6,505 nt of DNA from Treponema sp. Lineage in GTDB: Bacteria; Spirochaetota; Spirochaetia; Treponematales; Rectinemataceae. Shown here in pieces: positions 1-5,949 of the stretch. The notes beneath the pieces are model-generated. The model was given only the letters and a program-made list of their open reading frames with translations. It was not told the DNA's origin and did not search any database. The DNA is taken from assembly GCA_017849315.1 (NCBI GenBank), contig JAFIHQ010000162.1:1-6505 (forward strand), given 5' to 3'. The first letter of the stretch is position 1. Every line of letters starts with the position of its first letter. Both the position numbers and the translations under genes were made by a program.

Positions 1-93
1 GAGGAGGAGTTCGTTGATTCTGTTCTTGCGAACGTTGTCGTTAAGGAAGGCGAAGCCAAGACATTCTTGGACTTTATGAATCAGAATCAGTAG
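1..93 (+). CDS. tig: Trigger factor, C-terminal end (partial)
   Basis: This is the last 30 codons of a gene that begins before the window, open in frame 1 and ending at TAG (91-93). The peptide has the pattern VDSVLANVVVKEG followed by TFLDFMNQNQ. That closely parallels the C-terminus of E. coli trigger factor as I remember it (VLAKAKVTEKE, then TFNELMNQQA). Trigger factor is the ribosome-bound peptidyl-prolyl isomerase and chaperone that meets nascent chains at the exit tunnel; the part seen here belongs to its helical C-terminal chaperone domain. The immediate downstream neighbours are clpP and clpX, and tig-clpP-clpX is a very common bacterial order, which supports the call. The catalytic and ribosome-binding parts lie outside the window, so intactness cannot be judged. 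Confidence 0.85.
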   Translation, partial: EEEFVDSVLANVVVKEGEAKTFLDFMNQNQ

Positions 94-116
94 ATTTTAA
101 GCAAATAAAGAGAGTC

Positions 117-124
117 AAAGGAAG
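117..124 (+). promoter_or_regulatory. Ribosome binding site of clpP
   Basis: The purine-rich AAAGGAAG lies 5 nt before the ATG at 130 and supports that start over the next in-frame ATG at 142. It sits in the 36-nt gap after tig. I see no hairpin or convincing promoter in this gap, so clpP is probably co-transcribed with tig. Confidence 0.6.
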
Positions 125-129
125 TCTGG

Positions 130-726
130 ATGAACGAACAAATGAATACGCTAGTTCCCATGGTTATTGAACAGACCGGTATTGGGGAACGCTCTTACGA
201 TATTTACTCTCGACTGCTTAAAGATCGAATTGTCTTCATCGATGGTGAAATCAACGACCTCACGGCTGATTTGGTGGTCGCCCAGTTGCTTTTCTTGCAA
301 TCTCAAGATACCGGAAAGGACATTTCTCTCTATGTAAACTCTCCAGGAGGTGCGGTGACGGCGGGGCTTGCAATTTACGACACGATTCAGTATTTACGCT
401 GCGATGTTCAGACTATTTGTCTGGGACAGGCGGCTTCGATGGCTGCATTGATCCTGACAAGCGGTACCGCAGGTAAGCGTTTTGCCCTGCCCTCTTCCCG
501 AATATTGATTCATCAACCTTGGGGAAATGCATCTGGACAATCCAGCGATATAAGCCTGCAGGCAAGAGAAATTATAAGGCTTAAGAAACTCACCATAGAG
601 TATTTTGCGAAACATACCGGTAAAACCGTGGAGCAGCTTGCTACGGACATGGAAAGGGATTTCTACATGAGTGCGACAGAAGCGGTGGAATATGGCCTTG
701 TAGACAAGATCATGGAGCCCCGATAA
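130..726 (+). CDS. clpP: ATP-dependent Clp protease proteolytic subunit ClpP
   Basis: ClpP is the serine-peptidase core of the cytoplasmic Clp protease; it forms a double heptameric barrel fed by the unfoldase ClpX. At 198 residues it has the usual family length. The N-terminal segment LVPMVIEQT...GERSYDIYSRLL carries the residues that form the axial loops and the processing region in this family. The catalytic triad can be read as Ser103 (in GQAASMAA), His128 (in LIHQPW) and Asp177 (in MERDFYMS), with the same 25- and 49-residue spacings as E. coli ClpP. The oxyanion/substrate strand SPGGAVTAG lies at 71-79. The C-terminus EAVEYGLVDKI is canonical. A small oddity is Trp131 and Asn133 (HQPWGNASGQ) where many ClpPs have a Gly-Gly-containing loop. 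The ATG at 130 has a good ribosome binding site. The stop is 2 nt before clpX, pointing to an operon and probably translational coupling. Confidence 0.97.
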   Translation: MNEQMNTLVPMVIEQTGIGERSYDIYSRLLKDRIVFIDGEINDLTADLVVAQLLFLQSQDTGKDISLYVNSPGGAVTAGLAIYDTIQYLRCDVQTICLGQAASMAALILTSGTAGKRFALPSSRILIHQPWGNASGQSSDISLQAREIIRLKKLTIEYFAKHTGKTVEQLATDMERDFYMSATEAVEYGLVDKIMEPR

Positions 727-728
727 CA

Positions 729-1979
729 ATGGCACGAAACAAGAATCCTGAGCAGACATACGAAACCTATTGCTCTTTCTGCGGCAAAAGCAGCGAGTTT
801 GCAAAGAAGATGTTTGCCGGTCCCGGTGTAAACATCTGCGACGAGTGCGTCAAAATCTGTGACCAACTCCTTGCCGAGGAAGAGCAAAAAGTCTCCGAGC
901 AATTCTTGGAGGAAGTCCCCAAGCCCAAAGAGATAAAAGCATACCTCGACGAGTACATTGTGGGGCAGGACAATGCCAAGAGAGTGTTATCGGTTGCTGT
1001 CTACAACCATTACAAGCGTATACAACATAAACAAATAGGTGATCCTGACGTAGAAATCGAGAAATCGAACGTCTTGCTCATAGGTCCGACCGGAACTGGT
1101 AAAACACTGCTTGCCAGGACCTTGGCGAGAAAGCTCAAAGTACCATTTGCAATTGCTGATGCTACTACGCTTACTGAGGCCGGTTATGTTGGTGAGGATG
1201 TCGAGAATATCCTCCTCAAACTGATTCAAAACGCTGGTGGAAATATCGAAGCAGCCGAAAGAGGAATTGTCTACATCGACGAAATTGACAAGATCGCTAA
1301 GAAAGGTGAAAACCCTTCTATTACTCGAGACGTGTCGGGAGAGGGAGTTCAGCAGGCGCTCTTGAAAATAATCGAGGGTACGATAGCAAATGTGCCGCCA
1401 CAAGGAGGCCGCAAACACCCCAATCAGGAGTACCTGCGCATCGATACGACCAACATTCTCTTTATCTGTGGTGGGGCTTTTGTCGGCTTGGACAAAATCA
1501 TCCAGTCAAGGATCGCGACACATCCACTTGGGTTTGGTGCCGACGTAAAGCCCTTGGGTGAGATCAGCACGAAGGAGCTGTTCTCACATCTGCATCCAGA
1601 CGATCTTATTAAGTTCGGTATGATACCCGAGTTTATTGGTCGATTGCCTGTCCATGTGGCATTGGATGATCTCAACAAGGAAGACCTCAAACGCATTATT
1701 ACAGAACCAAAGAATTCTGTCCTGAAGCAATATCAGGCTTCCATGAAGTTGGACAATATCGACCTTGTGTTCGAGGAAGATGCGATCGACGCGATAGCCG
1801 AAAAAGCCATTAGACAAAAGACTGGCGCGCGCGGGCTAAGGTCTATCGTTGAAGACATGATGATCGATATAATGTTCGAGCTACCCAGTCAGGAAGGTGC
1901 AAAGCGAGTTACGGTGACAAGAGATACGGTGGAGGGCAAGAGCCCCTGCCTTATTGAATACGCGCGTAAGTCCGCTTGA
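729..1979 (+). CDS. clpX: ATP-dependent Clp protease ATP-binding subunit ClpX
   Basis: ClpX is the hexameric AAA+ unfoldase that recognises tagged substrates and threads them into ClpP. It has 416 residues, within the family range. The N-terminal zinc-binding domain has Cys15/Cys18 and Cys37/Cys40. The AAA+ module has Walker A GPTGTGKT (119-126), the pore-1 loop GYVGED (152-157), Walker B VYIDEID (181-187), the RKH pore loop (228-230), sensor 1 around NILFICGG (242-249), the arginine finger in EFIGRLP (Arg305) and sensor 2 in GARGLR (366-371). The ClpP-docking tripeptide is LGF (267-269), a conservative version of the usual IGF, so it should still pair with the adjacent ClpP. The ATG at 729 is preceded by GGAG (714-717) inside the clpP end. 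No terminator is visible after the TGA at 1977-1979, and the thiamine riboswitch follows within about 35 nt. Confidence 0.97.
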   Translation: MARNKNPEQTYETYCSFCGKSSEFAKKMFAGPGVNICDECVKICDQLLAEEEQKVSEQFLEEVPKPKEIKAYLDEYIVGQDNAKRVLSVAVYNHYKRIQHKQIGDPDVEIEKSNVLLIGPTGTGKTLLARTLARKLKVPFAIADATTLTEAGYVGEDVENILLKLIQNAGGNIEAAERGIVYIDEIDKIAKKGENPSITRDVSGEGVQQALLKIIEGTIANVPPQGGRKHPNQEYLRIDTTNILFICGGAFVGLDKIIQSRIATHPLGFGADVKPLGEISTKELFSHLHPDDLIKFGMIPEFIGRLPVHVALDDLNKEDLKRIITEPKNSVLKQYQASMKLDNIDLVFEEDAIDAIAEKAIRQKTGARGLRSIVEDMMIDIMFELPSQEGAKRVTVTRDTVEGKSPCLIEYARKSA

Positions 1980-2013
1980 TCGAACGTAGAGTCCTTAAGT
2001 TCTAAGTTGGAAT

Positions 2014-2099
2014 ACGGGGTGGCAATGGCTTTCCTTGAGGAAGGTCTTTGCCTGAGATAAGACCCGATGAACCTGATCCGGATAATACCGGCGGAGGGA
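2014..2099 (+). promoter_or_regulatory. TPP (THI-box) riboswitch with embedded thiB ribosome binding site
   Basis: The leader shows the conserved TPP aptamer elements in order. P2 is GGGT (2017-2020) paired with ACCC (2062-2065). P3 is GGCAA (2021-2025) with TTGCC (2048-2052), extended by CTTTCC (2029-2034) with GGAAGG (2039-2044) around a TTGA loop. The pyrimidine-sensing CTGAGA is at 2052-2057. The pyrophosphate-sensing half contains ACCTGATC, P5 CCGG (2078-2081) with CCGG (2088-2091) around ATAATA, and P4 CCT (2072-2074) with AGG (2095-2097). The conserved 3' strand GGAGGG (2093-2098) ends 4 nt before the thiB ATG and must double as its Shine-Dalgarno sequence. TPP binding should therefore hide the ribosome binding site directly. 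I see no terminator hairpin with a U-tract and no convincing P1 helix. The outer edges are approximate. The context, a thiamine transporter, fits the ligand. Confidence 0.95.
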
Positions 2100-2102
2100 A
2101 AA

Positions 2103-3128
2103 ATGAAGCGTCTAGTTTCTGTTCTAATTGTCTTGTTAGTTTTTGTTCTCTTTTTCTCATGCAAGAACCAAAATGCCAAGGTCGACAGCCTCACCATTTG
2201 GACCTATGATTCCTTTGTGTCCGAGTGGGGCCCCGGCCCTGCCCTAGCCAAACTCTATGAGGAAAAGACAGGTACCAAGATCGTCTTTCAGTCAAAAGGG
2301 GATGGCGGCGCCCTGTTGGCTGAAGTTTTAGCAAGAGGCAAGGACGCTGAAGCCGATGCCATAATAGGACTCGACGACAAATTGGCACCACGCGCTTTGG
2401 CGAGCGGCCTTTTTACACCATTGCATCTTGCAAATCTCAAAAACATCGATAAAAAACTGTTAATCGATTCACAATCAAGGCTAATTCCATACGATTACGG
2501 CAATTTCGCCTTTATTTGGGACAGTAAATGGGAAGACAAAGAGCTGGCACCTCCTAAGAATCTGGAGGAAATGACTCGTCCTGAATACAAGAAGAAGATC
2601 ATAATCATGGATCCGCGGACATCCACACCTGGACTGGGCCTATTGGCGTGGACACAAGCTGTCTATGTCGATAAGTGGGAAGACTACTGGAAGCGTTTGG
2701 CTCCTTCGATTCTTGCTATGACTCCAGGCTGGGACACCGGCTATGGATTGTTCACCAAAGGAGAAGCGCCACTTGTCTTGAGCTACTCGACAAGCCCCGC
2801 ATATCACAAGGCGTACGAGAAGTCGGAACGCTACAAAGCACTCGTTTTTGAAGAAGGACATCCCCTCGAGATTGAATTGGCTGGCGTTTTAGGTAACTCA
2901 AAAAAGATAAAAACCGCGGAAAATTTCCTTGATTTCTTGCTGACGGAAGAGGCTCAATCAATCCTCCCCGAGACACAATGGATGTTTCCTGCAAACACGC
3001 TGGTCAAGTTGCCTGACTCTTTTGAAATTGTGCCCAATGATGTCAAAAGTCTGCCAGCGGCAAAGGTTTCCAACCTGCAGAAGGATCCTGAACGTGCAGT
3101 AGATCTTTTGCAGGCCGCGCTTCGCTGA
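2103..3128 (+). CDS. thiB: Thiamine/TPP ABC transporter substrate-binding lipoprotein
   Basis: This is the extracytoplasmic binding protein that captures thiamine and its phosphates for the ThiP-ThiQ importer. It has 341 residues from the ATG at 2103. That start is chosen because it follows the riboswitch GGAGGG by 4 nt and gives a proper signal peptide: MKR, a long hydrophobic stretch, then a lipobox FFSC with Cys20 as the lipidation site. The mature part matches E. coli ThiB/TbpA as I recall it: TYDSF (34-38), WGPGP (42-46), IIGLDDKL (87-94), PYDYGNFAF (129-137), DPRTSTPGLGLLAW (170-183), PGW (208-210), YGLFTKGE (214-221), LVLSYSTSPAYH (224-235) and TQWMFP (291-296). These include the aromatic and Asp/Ser positions that line the thiamine site in that family. 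E. coli ThiB is soluble; this one should be membrane-tethered. thiP follows after 9 nt. Confidence 0.95.
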   Translation: MKRLVSVLIVLLVFVLFFSCKNQNAKVDSLTIWTYDSFVSEWGPGPALAKLYEEKTGTKIVFQSKGDGGALLAEVLARGKDAEADAIIGLDDKLAPRALASGLFTPLHLANLKNIDKKLLIDSQSRLIPYDYGNFAFIWDSKWEDKELAPPKNLEEMTRPEYKKKIIIMDPRTSTPGLGLLAWTQAVYVDKWEDYWKRLAPSILAMTPGWDTGYGLFTKGEAPLVLSYSTSPAYHKAYEKSERYKALVFEEGHPLEIELAGVLGNSKKIKTAENFLDFLLTEEAQSILPETQWMFPANTLVKLPDSFEIVPNDVKSLPAAKVSNLQKDPERAVDLLQAALR

Positions 3129-3137
3129 GCGAAGCAG

Positions 3138-4802
3138 ATGAAAATGAAAAATGCCGTAAGGCTTGGGTTTTGCGCCATCGTCCTGTTCTTTACCCTTAGC
3201 CCTCTCATTGGCTTTTTTGTCTCCACGACCCGTCTTGGCGGTACAGAAAGGACAATGAACGCCCTGTGGCAGATCCTTACTGCGCCCAGTACCTTTCGAA
3301 GCCTATCGTTCAGCTTGTCCCAAGCCTTAGCAAGCAGTGCCCTTGCCTTGCTTGTCGGCATTCCTGGTGCCTATTTTGTTGCCAAATACAACTTCCCGGG
3401 CAGGAGAGTTTTGCTCGCGTTGTCGGCGGTTCCATTCTGTCTGCCGCCAGTGCTTGTGGTCCTCTCCTTCATCTTGTTTTATGGAAGAACCGGGTGGCTA
3501 AGTAGACTTTTAACACTGTTGCCTCAGACTTTGGGTTTGTCAAAGTTAGGCAGCACGAATGGATTCCTTTACGGATTCTGGGGCCTTGTTTTTATTCATG
3601 CATTCTACAATTTCCCTATAGTAATTCAAAATGTAGGAAAAGTATGGGAACAGCTGCCCCAAAGCCGCGAGGAAGCAGCCAGAACTCTAGGGGCAAAGAG
3701 GTTGGAAGCATTTAGGGTTGGTACTCTGCCGTATCTCTTACCCTCAATCTTCCAGTCCATGAGCTTGATCTTTCTATTCTGTTTCTTCAGCTTTACGATT
3801 GTGCTTGTCTTTGGCAGTTTGGAAGGGAGCACCCTGGAGGTCGATATCTATCGGGCGCTCACGTTCAACGGTGACAGGCAAAAGGCTTTCGTGTTGGCTG
3901 CCATTCAGACATTTATCGCGCTTGAGCTCGCCTGGGCTTTAGCACGACTCGGTCAACGGACCTCCGCTATGATGAAAGACTATGGAGCCACCCGAGCACG
4001 CAGGAGACCGAGGCGATTTGCAGCCTTTCTTGTAGTACTCTATTCCTTATTTATTGGCATTTTTTTTATTGGTCCGCTGTTGGCGCTTACGCTGGCAGCA
4101 TTTACCGTCACGGATCTTCCGGGAGGCGCACCCCGCTTTGGTTTTGAGAACTTCGTGCGGCTCACAGGCGGAGGTTATTTCCAGAGCCAGGATGTTTTGG
4201 GGCTTTCATTAGTTCACAGCTTGGCTTTGAGCGGTATCGCCGCATTGTTGGCCATAGGAATCGGCTTGACGGTTGCCATGGCTGTGCGAAGGCAGAAAAA
4301 TTCAAGGTTTTCTACTATTCTGACAACCCTGCCAATGGCAATCTCTCCGGTACTGACAGCTTTCGGATGGGCCATTATCTCTGGAACAATTTCGGTAACT
4401 GACAGGAATCTTGCCAACAACGTGGCAATGATCTTGGCTCAAAGTACGATAGCATGGCCTTTTGTCGCAAAAAGCGTCATTGCTGCGCTAAATGGTTTGG
4501 GACTACAAAAGTATGATGCGGCAAGAACGCTTGGAGCCTCTCCGCTGAAGGCAACAATAAGAGTCGAGCTTGGTGAAATTTGGCCTTCGATTTTAAGCGC
4601 GGCAGCATTTGCTCTTTCCATGACAATCGGAGACTCAAACATGGCGCTTGTAGTTGGGGGGGGACAAGAGACTCTGCCTGTGCTCATCTACAGGCTGATT
4701 TCCTCTTACAGATTCAATGAGGCGTGCGCAGCAGGACTTATTCTTGCTTTGTTGACTGGAATTGCCTTCTTCTTCAAGGAAAAGCCTTATGGAACAGCTT
4801 GA
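3138..4802 (+). CDS. thiP: Thiamine/TPP ABC transporter permease (two fused halves)
   Basis: This is the inner-membrane channel of the thiamine importer. It has 554 residues, close to the roughly 536 of E. coli ThiP. Two tandem permease halves can be seen. Hydrophobic segments lie near 8-28, 56-82, 91-116, 143-163, 204-226 and 250-270 in the first half, and near 294-323, 355-381, 393-416, 428-450, 483-508 and 530-547 in the second. Each half has an EAA loop that docks on the ATPase: EEAARTLGAKRLEAFR (178-193) and YDAARTLGASPLKATIR (459-475). The basic linker RARRRPRR (286-293) between the halves is cytoplasmic by the positive-inside rule. The end, TLPVLIYRLISSYR, resembles the ThiP C-terminus (TLPFYLYQQIGSYR in E. 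coli, from memory). The ribosome binding site before the ATG at 3138 is weak (GAAG), which suggests coupling to thiB; the ATG two codons later is an alternative. A run of eight G lies at 4656-4663. The end overlaps thiQ by 14 nt. Confidence 0.94.
   Translation: MKMKNAVRLGFCAIVLFFTLSPLIGFFVSTTRLGGTERTMNALWQILTAPSTFRSLSFSLSQALASSALALLVGIPGAYFVAKYNFPGRRVLLALSAVPFCLPPVLVVLSFILFYGRTGWLSRLLTLLPQTLGLSKLGSTNGFLYGFWGLVFIHAFYNFPIVIQNVGKVWEQLPQSREEAARTLGAKRLEAFRVGTLPYLLPSIFQSMSLIFLFCFFSFTIVLVFGSLEGSTLEVDIYRALTFNGDRQKAFVLAAIQTFIALELAWALARLGQRTSAMMKDYGATRARRRPRRFAAFLVVLYSLFIGIFFIGPLLALTLAAFTVTDLPGGAPRFGFENFVRLTGGGYFQSQDVLGLSLVHSLALSGIAALLAIGIGLTVAMAVRRQKNSRFSTILTTLPMAISPVLTAFGWAIISGTISVTDRNLANNVAMILAQSTIAWPFVAKSVIAALNGLGLQKYDAARTLGASPLKATIRVELGEIWPSILSAAAFALSMTIGDSNMALVVGGGQETLPVLIYRLISSYRFNEACAAGLILALLTGIAFFFKEKPYGTA
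4656..4663 (+). repeat. G8 homopolymer inside thiP
   Basis: Eight consecutive G encode most of the Gly-Gly-Gly at residues 507-509 of ThiP, in the loop before the last conserved segment. The frame is intact in this copy, since the downstream residues match the family. Runs of this length can slip in replication or be miscounted in sequencing. Confidence 0.9.
4776..4781 (+). promoter_or_regulatory. Ribosome binding site of thiQ
   Basis: AAGGAA lies within the thiP coding sequence, 7 nt before the ATG at 4789. It decides the thiQ start: the reading frame is open further upstream to a TTG at 4762, but that codon has no comparable site and would add residues lacking similarity to the family's N-terminus. 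Confidence 0.65.
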
Positions 4803-5949
4803 CATAAAAGATCTAGTCTTTGAACGTGATAATCTTGAACTTCGAGCTTCCCTGGAACTCGAGAAAGGACAGATAGGTGTCCTTCTGGGCCCATCTGGAA
4901 GTGGCAAAACCACTCTTTTACGGCTAATCGCCGGTTTGGAACAGGCCAGTTCTGGAAAGATCTATCTCGGAGGCAGGCGGATAGACCAATTGCCCCCAGA
5001 AAAGCGCGGACTAAGCTTTATGTTTCAGGATTTAGCACTCTTCGACCATCTGAACGGATGGAAGAACCTCGCTTTTGGTCTGCGTCAGCACCATGTTCCA
5101 GAGCAGGAAATCGCACAACAGACCAGGAAACTGGCAGAGAAATTTCAAATCATCGATTTACTTTCCAAAAAACCCGAAGCAATGTCTGGAGGAGAACGCC
5201 AAAGGCTCGCTCTGGCCCGGGCGCTTGCAGTCAATCCAGAACTTCTCCTCCTGGATGAGCCGTTTTCCTCGCTTGATGCACCACTCCGTAGGGAATTGCG
5301 CGGATACATCAGACAACGCCTAAAGGAAAACGGCACAACGTCTCTCCATGTTACCCATGATGTTGAGGAAGCAATGGACCTTGGGGATATCCTTTTTTTG
5401 ATGCGCAAAGGTCGAATTGTGGCCCAGGGCACGCCGAAAGAAATCTGTGCAGAACCGCCGGATGCGTGGTGTGTCAGCTTTCTCGGCTTGGGGTGGTTGC
5501 TCCCCATCGATTCAATCGATTCCCAAGGAGAAACGACGCGCGTATCTTGTGGGAAACAAGTCTTTGTTATACCAGAAAAACACTGTAAAGTTCAAAAGCT
5601 TGCGAGCGAAAGGACATTCCTTTTTTGTTCTCAAGAAGGTCTTGCGCTCCAGTCGGAAGGCAAATCGAAAGGTAAAGCGGAAGACAAACTTCTGACGGAG
5701 AAAATGCCCGAGCCTCAGCACGCCAACCTTCTGGAAGGGAGGATACATCGCATTACCGAGGTCAGAAACAGAAAAAGAATCATCATCGATGCTCAAAGTC
5801 TTGGCCTTACCGCAGACCTCAAGGGGCCGGATGGTTTTTTGCTGCCTTTTGAACTTATGGCACCTGACGGTTTTTGCGGCAAAGAGGACGACTGGATGCG
5901 CGTGCGTTTGGCACCAGCACAATGCTGGGCATTGCCAAGCAAAGCTTAA
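4789..5949 (+). CDS. thiQ: Thiamine/TPP ABC transporter ATP-binding protein with C-terminal TOBE-like extension
   Basis: This is the cytoplasmic ATPase that powers ThiB-ThiP import. It has 386 residues from the ATG at 4789. The ABC domain (about 1-230) has Walker A GPSGSGKTT (34-42), the Q-loop FQD (79-81), signature MSGGERQ (132-138), Walker B LLLLDEP (152-158), the D-loop SSLD (160-163) and the H-loop His190 in HVTHD. All key residues are present. E. coli ThiQ stops near residue 232. Here about 155 more residues follow: FLGLGWLLP (231-239), a β-like stretch ending in RTFLFCSQEGLAL (275-287), a Lys/Glu-rich linker (about 289-309), then LEGRIHRITEVRNRKRIIIDA (315-335) and a final segment MRVRLAPAQCWALP (370-383). 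This resembles the TOBE-type regulatory domain of the MalK/PotA/FbpC-like ATPases. The start overlaps thiP, indicating translational coupling. The name rests on operon context as well as sequence; the ATPase alone could fit several importer types. Confidence 0.92.
   Translation: MEQLDIKDLVFERDNLELRASLELEKGQIGVLLGPSGSGKTTLLRLIAGLEQASSGKIYLGGRRIDQLPPEKRGLSFMFQDLALFDHLNGWKNLAFGLRQHHVPEQEIAQQTRKLAEKFQIIDLLSKKPEAMSGGERQRLALARALAVNPELLLLDEPFSSLDAPLRRELRGYIRQRLKENGTTSLHVTHDVEEAMDLGDILFLMRKGRIVAQGTPKEICAEPPDAWCVSFLGLGWLLPIDSIDSQGETTRVSCGKQVFVIPEKHCKVQKLASERTFLFCSQEGLALQSEGKSKGKAEDKLLTEKMPEPQHANLLEGRIHRITEVRNRKRIIIDAQSLGLTADLKGPDGFLLPFELMAPDGFCGKEDDWMRVRLAPAQCWALPSKA

Noticed and set aside
394..804. 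136-residue open frame on the - strand opposite clpP
   Set aside because: It is an antisense shadow of a conserved gene, with a low-complexity Cys/Arg/Ser-rich product and no recognisable domain.
987..1418. 143-residue open frame on the - strand opposite clpX
   Set aside because: It is an antisense shadow of the AAA+ coding region with no start signal or domain.
1976..2005. Candidate promoter TTGATC / TTCTAA before the riboswitch
   Set aside because: The match to the -10 consensus is poor, and its expected start (about 2012) would leave almost no sequence 5' of the aptamer. Not strong enough to annotate.
2067..2102. Upstream in-frame ATG at 2067 as the thiB start
   Set aside because: It lies inside the conserved TPP aptamer, has no ribosome binding site, and would place 12 polar and mixed residues before a proper lipoprotein signal peptide. 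The ATG at 2103 has GGAGGG 4 nt upstream.
4640..4700. Frameshift in thiP at the G8 tract
   Set aside because: The frame stays open and the residues after the tract (TLPVLIYRLISSYR) still match the ThiP C-terminus, so this copy is intact.
4762..4788. TTG at 4762 as the thiQ start
   Set aside because: There is no good ribosome binding site, the extra residues (MPSSSRKSL) do not resemble the family, and the ATG at 4789 is preceded by AAGGAA at a suitable distance.
5512..5922. 136-residue open frame on the - strand opposite the thiQ C-terminal region
   Set aside because: It has repetitive Phe/Arg/Lys composition produced by the opposite strand of the Lys-rich linker. The sense frame has the ABC protein continuing without break.
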